Positions 1 to 8,745 are shown, numbered from the stretch's first letter. The stretch: DNA of 64,000 bases from Betaproteobacteria bacterium (GCA_016708825.1 JADJEZ010000023.1:147759-211758), one strand, 5' to 3'. Notes: generated by a model from the letters alone, not told the origin. Made by a program: numbers and translations.

Positions 1-654
1 GAGGGTCTTCAGGCGCGGCGCGGGATCGACTCCCAGGTCCGCGGGCTTCAGGGTATCGAGGGGCTTTTTCTTCGCCTTCATGATGTTGGGCAGGGTCGCG
101 TAGCGCGGCGTGTTCAGGCGCAGGTCCGCCGTGAGCACGGCGGGAAGGGCGACTTCCAGCGTCTCCAGTCCGCCGTCGATCTCGCGCGTGACGGTGAGCT
201 TCGCGGCATCGCCCGCGACCTTCGAGGCAAAGGTGACCTGCGCCCAGTCGAGGAGTGCGGCGAGCATCTGGCCCACCTGGTTCGCGTCGTCGTCGATGGC
301 CTGCTTGCCGGCGATCACGAGCTTCGGGGCCTCCTTGTCCACCACGGCCTTCAGGAGCTTGGCCACCGCCAGGGGCTGAAGCTCGGCGTCGGTCTCCACC
401 AGGATCGCGCGGTCCGCGCCCATGGCAAGCGCGGTGCGCAGCGTCTCCTGGCAGGCGCTTGTGCCGATGGACACGGCCACCACCTCGGTCGCCGTCCCCG
501 CCTCTTTCAGCTTGAGGGCCTCCTCGACGGCAATCTCGTCGAAGGGATTCATGGACATCTTCACGTTCGCGAGCTCGACTCCGCTCGAGTCCGCCTTCAC
601 GCGGACCTTCACGTTGTAGTCGACGACTCGTTTCACCGGGACGAGGATTTTCAT
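1..654 (-). CDS. etfB: Electron transfer flavoprotein beta subunit, 3' end off window
   Basis: The beta subunit of ETF carries electrons from acyl-CoA dehydrogenases to the quinone pool through ETF-ubiquinone oxidoreductase, as a cytoplasmic heterodimer with EtfA. The visible 218 residues start MKILVPVKRVVDYNVKVR, the classic EtfB N-terminus, and include the AMP/FAD-interface stretch GKQAIDDDANQVGQ and the late segment NTPRYATLPNIMKAKKKPLD. The family is about 249 residues, so about 30 C-terminal residues lie beyond base 1, where etfA would be expected next. An 88-bp gap separates it from the acyl-CoA ligase upstream. That gap holds a promoter and a palindromic operator, so etfB probably has its own regulated transcript. 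Confidence 0.95.
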   Translation of the reverse strand, partial: MKILVPVKRVVDYNVKVRVKADSSGVELANVKMSMNPFDEIAVEEALKLKEAGTATEVVAVSIGTSACQETLRTALAMGADRAILVETDAELQPLAVAKLLKAVVDKEAPKLVIAGKQAIDDDANQVGQMLAALLDWAQVTFASKVAGDAAKLTVTREIDGGLETLEVALPAVLTADLRLNTPRYATLPNIMKAKKKPLDTLKPADLGVDPAPRLKTL

Positions 655-684
655 GGCGGTCCTGGAAATCGGGGGTCGGAGAAT

Positions 685-702
685 TTCAAACGAGCGTTTG
701 AA
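685..702 (-). promoter_or_regulatory. PsrA/FadR-type TetR operator upstream of etfB
   Basis: A perfect 8-bp inverted repeat, TTCAAACG-AG-CGTTTGAA, lies 31-48 bp before the etfB start and touches the -10 element. It fits the PsrA box G/CAAAC-N(2-4)-GTTTG/C known from Pseudomonas fatty-acid regulation. Binding here would block transcription; a long-chain acyl ligand would release it. The regulator gene itself is not in this window. Confidence 0.65.
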
Positions 703-730
703 TTCTAGCAGATCGAGGCGGCCCAGTCAG
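702..730 (-). promoter_or_regulatory. Predicted sigma-70 promoter of etfB
   Basis: Read on the minus strand, CTGACT (725-730) is followed after 17 bp by TAGAAT (702-707). The operator overlaps the end of the -10. The start point would fall near 695, giving a leader of about 40 nt. Inferred from consensus only. Confidence 0.4.
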
Positions 731-742
731 GCCGCACGGGCC

Positions 743-2371
743 TCAAGGGAGCTTGCCAGCCTGCTCCCGCAGGATGAACTTCTGGATCTTGCCCGTCGAG
801 GTCTTCGGGAGTTCCCCGAAAACCACGGTCCGCGGCACCTTGTAGTGCGCGAGGTTTTCGCGGCAGAAGGCGATGATCGCTTCCGCGCTCGTCTCGCTCG
901 CCCCGGGCTTCACCGTCACGAAGGCGCAGGGCGTCTCGCCCCACTTGTCGTCGGGGCGAGCCACCACGGCCGCTTCCATCACCGCCGGGTGCCGGTAGAG
1001 GCACTCCTCGACCTCCAGCGAGGAGATGTTCTCCCCGCCGGAGATGATGACGTCCTTGGAGCGGTCCTTCACCTCGATGTAGCCGTCCGGGTGCCAGACC
1101 GCGAGATCGCCCGTGTGGTACCAGCCCTCGCGGAACGCGGCCTCGGTCGCCTTGGGGTTCGCGAGGTAGCCCTTCATGATCGTGTTGCCCCGAAGCATCA
1201 CCTCGCCCATCGCACGACCATCGCGCGGCACCGGTTCGTGGGTGCGCGGGTCGGCCACCTGGAGGTCCTCCATCGTGGGATAGCGCACGCCCTGGCGAGC
1301 CATCAGGCGGGCTCTCGCTTCGAGGTCGAGCGCATCCCAGTCGTCCTGCCACGCGCAAAGCGTGGCCGGCCCGTAGCTCTCCGTGAGGCCGTAGAGGTGC
1401 GTCACGCGAAAGCCCATGCGCTCCATCGCCTCGATGATCGCCGAGGGCGGCGCGGCACCCCCGGTGGCGACTTCCACGACGTGGTCCAGCCGGACCTTCA
1501 CCTCGCCGGGCGCGTGGACCAGGAGGTTCAGGACGATGGGCGCCCCGCACAGGTGCGTGACGCGGTGAAGCCGGAGCGCCGGAAAGATGAGCGCCGGATC
1601 GACCTTGCGCAGGCACACGTGCGTGCCGCCGACGGCGGTGACCGCCCAGGTGTAGGTCCAGCCATTGCAATGGAACATCGGCAGCGTCCACAGGTACACC
1701 GACTGCGCCGAGAGGCCGAAGGCGAGCGCGTTGCCCAGCGCATTCAGGTAGGCGCCGCGGTGGTGGTAGACCACGCCCTTCGGGTCGCCCGTGGTGCCGG
1801 AGGTGTAGAGCAGGCTCAGCGCATCCCACTCGTCGCCGGGCCCGTGCAGCACGAAGCCCGGATCGCCCTCCTCGAGGAGCGCCTCGTAGGTGAGTTCCCC
1901 CAGGAGCTTCCCCTCCGGGGCCAGGGGGTCGTCGATGTCGATCACGAGGGGCGGCCGCTCGCACAGCGCCAGCGCCTTCGCGACGACCGGTGAGAACTCG
2001 CGGTCCGTGATGAGGACCTTCGCGCCGCCGTGGCCGAGGCAGAAGGCGATCGTCTTCGCGTCGAGCCGGTAGTTGAGCGCGTTCAGGATCGCGCCGAGGC
2101 CGGGCACGGCGTAGTGGGCCTCGAGCATGGCGGGCACGTTGGGCGCGAGCATCGCGACGGTGTCGCCGTGCCCGATGCCGCGGGCGGCCAGGGCGGAGGC
2201 GAGGCGGCGGACGCGGGCCTCGAACTGCGCGTAGGTATACGCGAGCGCGCCGTGCCGCACGGCCACCTTGCCGGGCCAGGTCTCGGCAGCGCGCCGCAGG
2301 AAGGAGACGGGCGAGAGCGCTACGTGGTTGGCGGCGTTGCGCCCGAGATCCGCGGCGAAGGGCTTCGCCAT
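743..2371 (-). CDS. Acyl-CoA synthetase (AMP-forming), DmdB/FadD-like
   Basis: This ANL-superfamily ligase of 542 residues activates a carboxylic acid to its CoA thioester with ATP. Visible motifs are the phosphate loop YTSGTTGDPKG (about 189-199), the adenine motif YGLTESYGP, TGDLA, the hinge KDRSKDVIISGGENISS and the catalytic lysine in KTSTGKIQKF near the C-terminus. The start MAKPFAADLG follows livM by 8 bp, so it is the last gene of the liv operon. Substrate cannot be read from sequence; the closest named families are methylmercaptopropionate-CoA ligase and medium/short-chain fatty-acid ligases. A second ligase of the same type lies at 16205-17839. Linkage to the transporter suggests it activates the imported acid. 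Confidence 0.9.
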   Translation of the reverse strand: MAKPFAADLGRNAANHVALSPVSFLRRAAETWPGKVAVRHGALAYTYAQFEARVRRLASALAARGIGHGDTVAMLAPNVPAMLEAHYAVPGLGAILNALNYRLDAKTIAFCLGHGGAKVLITDREFSPVVAKALALCERPPLVIDIDDPLAPEGKLLGELTYEALLEEGDPGFVLHGPGDEWDALSLLYTSGTTGDPKGVVYHHRGAYLNALGNALAFGLSAQSVYLWTLPMFHCNGWTYTWAVTAVGGTHVCLRKVDPALIFPALRLHRVTHLCGAPIVLNLLVHAPGEVKVRLDHVVEVATGGAAPPSAIIEAMERMGFRVTHLYGLTESYGPATLCAWQDDWDALDLEARARLMARQGVRYPTMEDLQVADPRTHEPVPRDGRAMGEVMLRGNTIMKGYLANPKATEAAFREGWYHTGDLAVWHPDGYIEVKDRSKDVIISGGENISSLEVEECLYRHPAVMEAAVVARPDDKWGETPCAFVTVKPGASETSAEAIIAFCRENLAHYKVPRTVVFGELPKTSTGKIQKFILREQAGKLP

Positions 2372-2379
2372 GGGGCGGC

Positions 2380-3357
2380 TCAACCGATGCGACGGCGCTT
2401 GAGCCAGGCCTCCAGCTCGCCCATGATGCCGCGGCGGAAGGCCAGCACGCAGACCACGAAGATGGCGCCCTGCGTGATCGTGAACCAGGAGCCCAGCTCC
2501 GCGAGGTAGCTCTCCATGGTGATGATGGTGAAGGCGCCGACCACCGGGCCGAAGATCGTTCCCATGCCGCCCAGGAGCGTCATGAGCACCACCTCGCCGG
2601 ACATGGTCCAGTGCACGTCGGTGAGGGAGGCAAGCTGGAAGACGATCGCCTTGGTCGCACCCGCGAGGCCGGCGATGCCCGCCGACAGGACGAAGGCCGC
2701 GAGCTTGTACTGCTCCGTGCGGTAGCCGAGCGATATGGCGCGCGGCTCGTTCTCGCGGATGGCCTTGAGCACCTGGCCGAAGGGCGAGTGGACGATGCGG
2801 TAGATCAGCAGGAATCCCGCCGTGAAGATGGCGAGGACGAAGTAATACATGACGTACGGGTTCATCAGGTCGAACATCCCGAGAAGCAGCCCGCGCGGCA
2901 CGGCCTGGATGCCGTCCTCGCCGTGCGTGAACGGCGCCTGCAGGCAGAGGAAGAAGATCATCTGGGCGAGCGCCAGCGTGATCATCGCGAAGTAGATGCC
3001 CTGCCGGCGGATGGCCAGCAGCCCGGCGAGCACGCCCAGCAGCGTAGCGGCCGCGGTTCCCGCGAGTATGGCGATCTCGGGCGGAAACCCCCACACCTTG
3101 GCGGCGTGCGCGGAAACGTAGCCCGCCATGCCGAGGAACATGGCGTGCCCGAAGGAGAGCAGCCCGCCGAAGCCCAGGAGCAGGTTGAAGGCGCAGGCGA
3201 AGAGCGCGAAGCACAGCGCCTTCATCACGAACACCGGATAGAAGATGGTCGGCGCAACGAGAAACAGCGCCATCATCACCACGAAGGCGTTGCGGTGGTA
3301 GCGGAAGTCGGCCGCGTCGTCGCGGGAGGCGTGCGGCTTGTAGGCGTCGTCGGCCAT
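2380..3357 (-). CDS. livM: Branched-chain-type ABC transporter permease LivM
   Basis: Inner-membrane permease of 325 residues, one half of the translocation channel of a hydrophobic amino acid/carboxylate (HAAT family) importer. After a charged N-terminal tail there are about 9-10 hydrophobic segments, and the LivM signature LLLGFGGLLSFGHAMFLGMA is present near residue 60. The EAA-like loop AIRENEPRAISLGYR that contacts the ATPases is intact. The gene starts 4 bp downstream of livH and ends 8 bp before the acyl-CoA ligase, so translation is probably coupled along the operon. Confidence 0.94.
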   Translation of the reverse strand: MADDAYKPHASRDDAADFRYHRNAFVVMMALFLVAPTIFYPVFVMKALCFALFACAFNLLLGFGGLLSFGHAMFLGMAGYVSAHAAKVWGFPPEIAILAGTAAATLLGVLAGLLAIRRQGIYFAMITLALAQMIFFLCLQAPFTHGEDGIQAVPRGLLLGMFDLMNPYVMYYFVLAIFTAGFLLIYRIVHSPFGQVLKAIRENEPRAISLGYRTEQYKLAAFVLSAGIAGLAGATKAIVFQLASLTDVHWTMSGEVVLMTLLGGMGTIFGPVVGAFTIITMESYLAELGSWFTITQGAIFVVCVLAFRRGIMGELEAWLKRRRIG

Positions 3358-3361
3358 GGTC

Positions 3362-4246
3362 CTAGCGGCTCCCGAAGAGGCCCTGCGGCCGGATCATGAG
3401 CACGATGGCCATGATCACGAAGATCACGGTGTTGGATGCCTCCGGGTAGAAGACCTTGGTGAGGCCCTCGATGACACCGAGGCCGAAGCCGGTGAGGATG
3501 GCGCCCATGATGGAGCCCATGCCGCCGATGACGACGACCGCGAAGACCACGATGATGGTATCGGCGCCCATGAGCGGATTCACCTGGTAGATGGGCGCGG
3601 CCATGACCCCGGCGAATCCGGCCAGCCCGACGCCGAAACCGTAGGTGAGCGTGACCATGCGCGGCACGTTGATGCCGAACGACTGCACCATCGCCGGGTT
3701 CTCCGTCGCCGCGCGCAGGTAGGCGCCCAGCTTCGTGCGCTCGATCACGAACCACGTGCCGAAGCACACGAGGAGGGAGGCGACGATCACCCAACCGCGG
3801 TAGTTGGGCAGGAACATGAACCCGAGGTTCCTCGCGCCGGAAAGCTGCCCGGGCATCGCGTAGGGAAGCCCGGCGGAGCCGAACTCGTTCCTGAAGATGC
3901 CCTGGATCACCAGGGCGAGGCCGAAGGTGAGGAGCAGCCCATACAGATGATCGAGCTTGTAGAGCCGGGAGAGCATGAGCCGCTCGGCGACCATCCCCGA
4001 AGCCCCGACGGCGAGCGGGGCGATCACGAGCGCCCACCAGTAGTTAAGGCCCAGCTTGTTCAGCAGGAAGTACGCCGCGAACGCGCCCATCATGTATTGC
4101 GCGCCGTGCGTGAAGTTGATGATGTTGAGCAGCCCGAAGATGACGGCCAGCCCGAGCGACAGCATCGCGTAGAACGCGCCGTTGATCAGCCCGATGAGGA
4201 GCTGGCCGAAGAGCACCTGTATGGGTACGCCGAATATCTCGCTCAT
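3362..4246 (-). CDS. livH: Branched-chain-type ABC transporter permease LivH
   Basis: Inner-membrane permease of 294 residues pairing with LivM. The family hallmark GLINGAFYAMLSLGLAVIFG near residue 20 and the stretch FTHGAQYMMGAFAAYF are clear, as is the cytoplasmic coupling segment ERTKLGAYLRAATENPAMVQ. The order in transcription is livG, livF, livK, livH, livM, acyl-CoA ligase. A gap of 79 bp after the binding protein is the longest inside the operon and is GC-rich with a GCGCGC inverted repeat, which may trim the transcript after the more abundant binding-protein message. Confidence 0.94.
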   Translation of the reverse strand: MSEIFGVPIQVLFGQLLIGLINGAFYAMLSLGLAVIFGLLNIINFTHGAQYMMGAFAAYFLLNKLGLNYWWALVIAPLAVGASGMVAERLMLSRLYKLDHLYGLLLTFGLALVIQGIFRNEFGSAGLPYAMPGQLSGARNLGFMFLPNYRGWVIVASLLVCFGTWFVIERTKLGAYLRAATENPAMVQSFGINVPRMVTLTYGFGVGLAGFAGVMAAPIYQVNPLMGADTIIVVFAVVVIGGMGSIMGAILTGFGLGVIEGLTKVFYPEASNTVIFVIMAIVLMIRPQGLFGSR

Positions 4247-4325
4247 GGTCGTCCGCTGGCCGTCGATGCGGGTGGGAGGCGCGCGCCGTGGCGCGCGCCC
4301 CTTCCCCTGGGCATTTACCTCAACA

Positions 4326-5534
4326 CTACTTGACGAGCGAGCATCCGCCTTCGGACATCGGGCGGAAGGCCTGGTCGGCCGGAATCGTCGTACGGATCTT
4401 GTAGTAGTCGTACGGGCTCTTCGATTCCGAGGGCTTCTTCACTTCCACGAGATAGCCGTTGTGGACCTTGCGGCCGTCCGCCCGCACCATGCCCTTGCCG
4501 AAGAGCGGGTCGTCCGTGGGCAGCTTCTTCATTTCCGCGATGACCTTCGTGCCGTCGTCGCTCTTGATCGCCGTCACCGCCTTCAGGTAGTGCAGGACGG
4601 ACGAGTAGACACCGGCCTGGATCATGGTCGGGTACTTGCCGCCGTTGGCCGCGGCGAAGCGCTTGGCCCAGGCGCGCGAGGGGTCGTTCATGTCCCAGTA
4701 CCAGCTCGTCGTGAAGATGAGGCCCTGTGCCGTGGCGAGGCCCAGCGCATGCACGTCCGTGAGGAACACGAGCATGCCCGCGATGTTCTGGCCACCCTTC
4801 ACGATGCCGAACTCGGCCGCCTGCTTGATCGCGTTGGTGGTGTCGGCGCCGGCGTTGGCGAGCCCGATGATTTGCGCCTTGGAGGCCTGGGCCTGGAGCA
4901 GGAAGGAGGAGAAGTCAGACGTCGGGAACGGGTGACGCACGGCGCCCACGACCTTGCCGCCTTCCTTCACCACCACCGCCGACGTGTCGCGCTCGAGCGC
5001 GTGGCCGAAGGCGTAGTCCGCCGTGAGGAAGAACCAGGACTTGCCGCCGGTCTTCACGATCGCGCTGCCCGTGCCGTTGGCCAGTTCCCACGTGTCGTAC
5101 GTCCAGTGGATGGTGTTGGGCGAACAGGCCTTGCCGGTGAGGTCGGAGCTTGCGGCGCCGGAGACGAGGAACGCCTTGCCCTTCTCCTTCGTGATCTGGT
5201 TTACGGCGAGTGCCACCGACGAGGTCGGCACGTCGACGATCACGTCCACGCCTTCCGAGTCGTACCACTTGCGCGCGATAGCGGAGCCCACGTCGGGCTT
5301 GTTCTGGTGGTCGGCCGAAATCACCTCGACCTTCATGCCCTTCAGGATGGCCTTGGAGTCCTCGACCGCCATCTTTGCCGCGAGGGTGGACCCCGGTCCG
5401 GCAAGGTCGGCGTAGGTGCCGGACTGGTCGTTGAGGACGCCGATCTTCACTTCATTGCCCGAGATCTGGGCGTTGGCCGCGCCGGCCGCGAGGGCCAGGA
5501 TGGCGGCAGAAACGAGCTTGCGCTTGAAAGTCAT
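4326..5534 (-). CDS. ABC transporter periplasmic substrate-binding protein (LivK-like)
   Basis: A 402-residue type I periplasmic binding protein (Peripla_BP_6) with signal peptide cleaved after AGAANA. Mature protein begins QISGNEVKIGVLNDQSGTYADL, the usual start of this family. It captures the substrate for the LivHMGF channel. Binding-pocket composition and length match the subgroup that in betaproteobacteria often carries aromatic or aliphatic acids rather than leucine, which agrees with the downstream acyl-CoA ligase, but this is inference. A strong GAGGAG ribosome site lies 8 nt before the ATG. Unusually, the gene sits between the ATPase genes and the permease genes. Confidence 0.93.
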   Translation of the reverse strand: MTFKRKLVSAAILALAAGAANAQISGNEVKIGVLNDQSGTYADLAGPGSTLAAKMAVEDSKAILKGMKVEVISADHQNKPDVGSAIARKWYDSEGVDVIVDVPTSSVALAVNQITKEKGKAFLVSGAASSDLTGKACSPNTIHWTYDTWELANGTGSAIVKTGGKSWFFLTADYAFGHALERDTSAVVVKEGGKVVGAVRHPFPTSDFSSFLLQAQASKAQIIGLANAGADTTNAIKQAAEFGIVKGGQNIAGMLVFLTDVHALGLATAQGLIFTTSWYWDMNDPSRAWAKRFAAANGGKYPTMIQAGVYSSVLHYLKAVTAIKSDDGTKVIAEMKKLPTDDPLFGKGMVRADGRKVHNGYLVEVKKPSESKSPYDYYKIRTTIPADQAFRPMSEGGCSLVK

Positions 5535-5561
5535 GGTGAGTCTCCTCTTGGTTTGGTCTGG

Positions 5562-6267
5562 CTATACACCCAGGTACTCGTGAAGCATCTGCGTCTTCGA
5601 ATCGAGTTCCGACGCGGAGAAGGTCTCCGCGATTTTCCCGTGCTCCATCACGTAGAACCGGTCGGCGAGGGGGGCTGCGAAACGGAAGTTCTGCTCGACC
5701 AGCACGATCGTGAATCCGCGTTCCTTCAACTTGACGATGATACGTCCCAGCGCCTGCACGATCACGGGGGCGAGGCCCTCCGTGATCTCGTCGAGCAGGA
5801 GCAGGTGCGCGCCCGTGCGCAGGATCCGGGCCATGGCGAGCATCTGCTGCTCGCCGCCGGAGAGCTTCGTGCCCTGCGCGGTCTTGCGGCGCTCCCGCAG
5901 GTTCGGGAACATCTCGTAGATCTCGTCCACGCTCATGCCGCCCTCGCCTATCTTCGGCGGCAGCGTGAGGTTCTCCTCCACCGACAGGCTCGAGAAGATG
6001 GCGCGCTCCTCGGGGCAGTAGCCGATCCCCAGGTGCGCGATGCGGTGCGTGGGCCAGAGACGGTCTCCTGCCCTTCGACGACGATGGATCCCGAGCGGCG
6101 GCCGACCAGGCCCATGATCGACTTGAGCGTCGTCGTGCGTCCCGCCCCGTTCCTGCCCAGCAGCGTCACGACCTCGCCCTTGTTCACCGCGAAGTCCACG
6201 CGCCGTGGAGGATGTGGGACTCCCCGTACCAGGCGTTCAGGTGCTCGATGCGAAGTACTTCAGCCAT
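5562..6267 (-). CDS. livF: ABC transporter ATPase LivF, two frameshifts
   Basis: ATP-binding subunit of the liv importer. Three reading frames must be joined: the N-terminus MAEVLRIEHLNAWYGESHIL (start 6267), then Walker A GRNGAGRTTTLKS, then from about 6060 the part with the signature LSGGEQQMLAMARIL, Walker B LLLLDEITEGLAP and H-loop LVEQN. Breaks lie near 6200 and near 6060; each is repaired by one or two bases. Every catalytic element survives, so I treat these as sequence errors. Note Walker A reads GAGRTTT, with Arg where Lys is invariant; that would abolish ATP binding and may be another base error. The start overlaps the livG stop. Confidence 0.85.
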
Positions 6268-7026
6268 GGGCAGCCTCGGCCGAACCCATGTAGGCCTCGA
6301 TGACCTGGGGATTGGCCGACACCTCGGCATAGGATCCCTCGGTGAGCACGGCGCCGTGCTGCAGCACCGTGATCGTGTCCGAGATGTCGGAGACCACGCC
6401 CATGTTGTGCTCCACCATGAGCACCGTGCGGCCCTTGGCCACTTCCTTGATGAGGTTCTTCACCATCACCACGTCCTCGTGGCCCATCCCCGAGGTGGGC
6501 TCGTCGAGCAGCATGAGCTCGGGCTCCATCGCGAGCGTCGTGGCGATCTCCAGCGTGCGCTTGCGGCCGTAGGCGAGCTCGACGGCGTTCGTCTGCGCGA
6601 ACTGGCGCAGGTCCACCCGGTCCAGGATCGCCAGCGCCCGGTCGTTCAGCGCATCGAGCGTGCTCTCGGCCTTCCAGAACTGGAAGCTCGTGCCGAGCGG
6701 TCGCTGCAGCGCGATGCGCACGTTCTCGAGCACCGTGAGATTGGGAAAGACCGCCGAGATCTGGAAGGAGCGGATGATGCCCCGCCTCGCCACGTCCGCG
6801 GGCTTGTCCTTCGTGATGTCCTTGCCGTTGAAGAGGATGGTCCCCGACGTGGGCGGCAGGAACTTGGTGAGCAGGTTGAAGACGTGGTGGTCTTGCCCGC
6901 GCCGTTGGGCCCGATGAGCGCGTGGATGCTGCCACGCCGCACCTTGAGGTCGACGCGGTCCACGGCGACGAAACCCTTGAACTCCTTCGTGAGTCCGCGG
7001 GTTTCGAGAATGATGTCTTGGGCCAT
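6260..7026 (-). CDS. livG: ABC transporter ATPase LivG, one frameshift
   Basis: First gene of the liv operon and partner ATPase of LivF. The N-terminus (MAQDIILETRGLTKEFKGF) and Walker A IGPNGAGKTT lie in one frame; from about 6890 the protein continues in another with FNLLTKFLPPTSGTILFNG, the Q-loop SFQISAVF, the LivG-type signature region ELAYGRKRTLEIATTLA, Walker B LMLLDEPTSGM and the switch histidine MVEHNM. The break is directly after Walker A and is mended by a one- or two-base change. The signature lacks the usual LSxGQ, as in other LivG proteins. An alternative in-frame ATG at 7080 has no ribosome site. Confidence 0.87.
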
Positions 7027-7100
7027 CGCTTCCGGAAGTGGGATTTGCCGCGGCGTCTCCATTTCCGGGATTCCGGACACGGGTCGGCGGGCAGTCCCGA

Positions 7101-7130
7101 ATGCTAACCCACGCCTTTCGCAGGTCGCAA
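7101..7130 (-). promoter_or_regulatory. Predicted promoter of the liv operon
   Basis: On the minus strand TTGCGA (7125-7130) and TAGCAT (7101-7106) are spaced by 18 bp. It lies about 75 bp before the livG start and just after the terminator of the preceding gene. Consensus match only. Confidence 0.35.
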
Positions 7131-7134
7131 GACA

Positions 7135-7156
7135 AACCCCCGCCGAAGCGGGGGTT
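7135..7156 (-). terminator. Intrinsic terminator with UUCG loop
   Basis: On the minus strand a perfect 9-bp stem (AACCCCCGC/GCGGGGGTT) closes a TTCG tetraloop and is followed by TTTGTCTT. It lies about 55 bp past the stop of the ASH-repeat gene and isolates it from the liv operon. A second GC hairpin (about 7178-7201) precedes it. Confidence 0.75.
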
Positions 7157-7209
7157 CGTGTCCGGATCCTCTGACAAGCCGGGCAGCGCCGGCCTGCCCG
7201 GTCAGGATT

Positions 7210-8745
7210 TCACGGCCCGCAAAGGCCCAACCCGCGCCGCGCCGTGAGGATCGAGAACAGGCGGCAGCCGGTGCCTTCCAGGCGGACTGCGGCGGAAGGA
7301 TTGTCCGGGTCGTTGCTGCCGATTTCGAGCGAGCTGCGATGGCGTCCCGCCGAGGCCGGCGTGAACGAGACCTTCGCCAGGCAGGATTCGCCCGGCGCGA
7401 GCGAAGGCGGGCAGGAGGTCGCGACCGCGAACGGCAACGCCGTGCTGATGTTGGTGATCGAGAGCGGCGCCGTGCCCACGCTGGAAATGATCACGTCCTC
7501 GGTGTCGCTCGTGGAGCCGAGGGACAGGTTGCCGAAACTGACCCCGGTGGTGCCCACCTCGATCTTCGGGGAGGGCTTGCTCGCGCCCGTGCATTTCAAT
7601 TGCACGTTCGTGAAGGCCGGAACCGCGTCGTGGTCGATGTAGAGGTCGCTGGTTACGAGCCCCAGCTGCCTCGGGGTGCAGGTGGCCACCACGGTGCAGG
7701 ACGATCCCGTCTTCAGGGAGCGCGGGCAGTCGGACTTCACCTCGAACGCATCGCTGGTCGCGCGCACGCCGAGCAGCGTGAGGGGGCCGTAGCCGGTGCT
7801 GGTCACCGTGAGCGTGCGCACCGCGGGCGAACCGACGACCACATTGCCGAAGTCGAGCATAGTCGCGGAAACCGAGAGGTCGGAATCCGATGTCGCCACG
7901 GCATTGCCGATAAGCGGGATGCTGATGGAAGTCTCGCCGCAACCGTCACCGCAGTAGTCCCAGTTGAGCACCAGGGAACCGGTGCGCAGGCCGAGGTTGT
8001 ACGGCGAGAAATAGATGAACGCGAAGCACGAGTCGCCGGGCGCCATGGGCACGTAGTCGAGGATGAAGGTCTCGCAGGACTGCATCAGTTTCGGCATGCC
8101 CGCCTTGCTGAAACCGCTCGGCCCGTCGATGAGGATGTAGCCCGGGAACGGCGAGAACTCGCCCTCGCTGGGCTGGTAGTCGAGGAAGTACGGCCAGATG
8201 TCGACGCCCTCGTTGTTCGTGAAGGTCACCACCATGGGGCCGCTGGTCGAATACAGGGCCGTGTCCGGGAAGCTCACGATCGAGGCGCTGGGGGCGATCT
8301 TGGTGCCGCCGGCCACGCCGCTGCCCTGGACCAGGATCTCGTGGGTGACCGCAAGGGCCGCATCGATCACTTGCACGATGCCGGCCTGCGCGCCGGCGGC
8401 TTGCGGCGCGAACCGCGTCTTGATCGTGCAAAAGCGCCCCGCGGCGAGTTCGCCGGAGCCGAGCGGGCAATCGTGCTGGAGGACGAAATTCCCTCCCACG
8501 GAGACGATGTCCGAGAGATGCATCGGCCCCGTTCCGGTGTTGCGGAACGCGATCTCCTGCATGGGGCTGGCGCCCGCGACCTGGGTATCCGGGAAGCCGA
8601 CCGATTGCGGGAAGATGGTCGCCTTGGCCGCCGGCGCCGCGGATGCCGTCGGCGCCTGCCAAGCCAGCGCGGCGGCAGCGAGCAACACCATCGAGAGCAA
8701 GACCCTGCGAATCGCGGGTCCCAAGTTGCCGTTCATTTGCGCCAT
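7210..8745 (-). CDS. Secreted choice-of-anchor D / ASH-repeat protein
   Basis: A 511-residue exported protein of unknown function. A signal peptide (hydrophobic run LLSMVLLAAAALAW, cleavage after ASA) is followed by four immunoglobulin-like ASH/HYDIN-type modules of about 100 residues. These are recognisable from the repeated pattern SVGFPDTQVAG, SIVSFPDTAL, MLDFGNVVVGSPAVRTLTV and GVSFGNLSLGSTSD, each ending with a C-x-xL-xxG-xxC-xxxxxFxP motif such as CPPSLAPGESCLAKVSFTP. Paired cysteines suggest disulfides in the periplasm or outside the cell. There is no sortase, PEP-CTERM or membrane anchor at the C-terminus. The start is fixed by a perfect GGAGGT five bases upstream. Neighbours are a Slam-like translocator and its candidate cargo. 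Confidence 0.8.
   Translation of the reverse strand: MAQMNGNLGPAIRRVLLSMVLLAAAALAWQAPTASAAPAAKATIFPQSVGFPDTQVAGASPMQEIAFRNTGTGPMHLSDIVSVGGNFVLQHDCPLGSGELAAGRFCTIKTRFAPQAAGAQAGIVQVIDAALAVTHEILVQGSGVAGGTKIAPSASIVSFPDTALYSTSGPMVVTFTNNEGVDIWPYFLDYQPSEGEFSPFPGYILIDGPSGFSKAGMPKLMQSCETFILDYVPMAPGDSCFAFIYFSPYNLGLRTGSLVLNWDYCGDGCGETSISIPLIGNAVATSDSDLSVSATMLDFGNVVVGSPAVRTLTVTSTGYGPLTLLGVRATSDAFEVKSDCPRSLKTGSSCTVVATCTPRQLGLVTSDLYIDHDAVPAFTNVQLKCTGASKPSPKIEVGTTGVSFGNLSLGSTSDTEDVIISSVGTAPLSITNISTALPFAVATSCPPSLAPGESCLAKVSFTPASAGRHRSSLEIGSNDPDNPSAAVRLEGTGCRLFSILTARRGLGLCGP

Noticed and set aside
743..3214. An open frame joining a livM-strand segment to the acyl-CoA ligase
   Set aside because: The upstream part is an Arg-rich shadow of livM in another frame; livM itself is intact and stops at 2380 before the ligase ATG at 2371.
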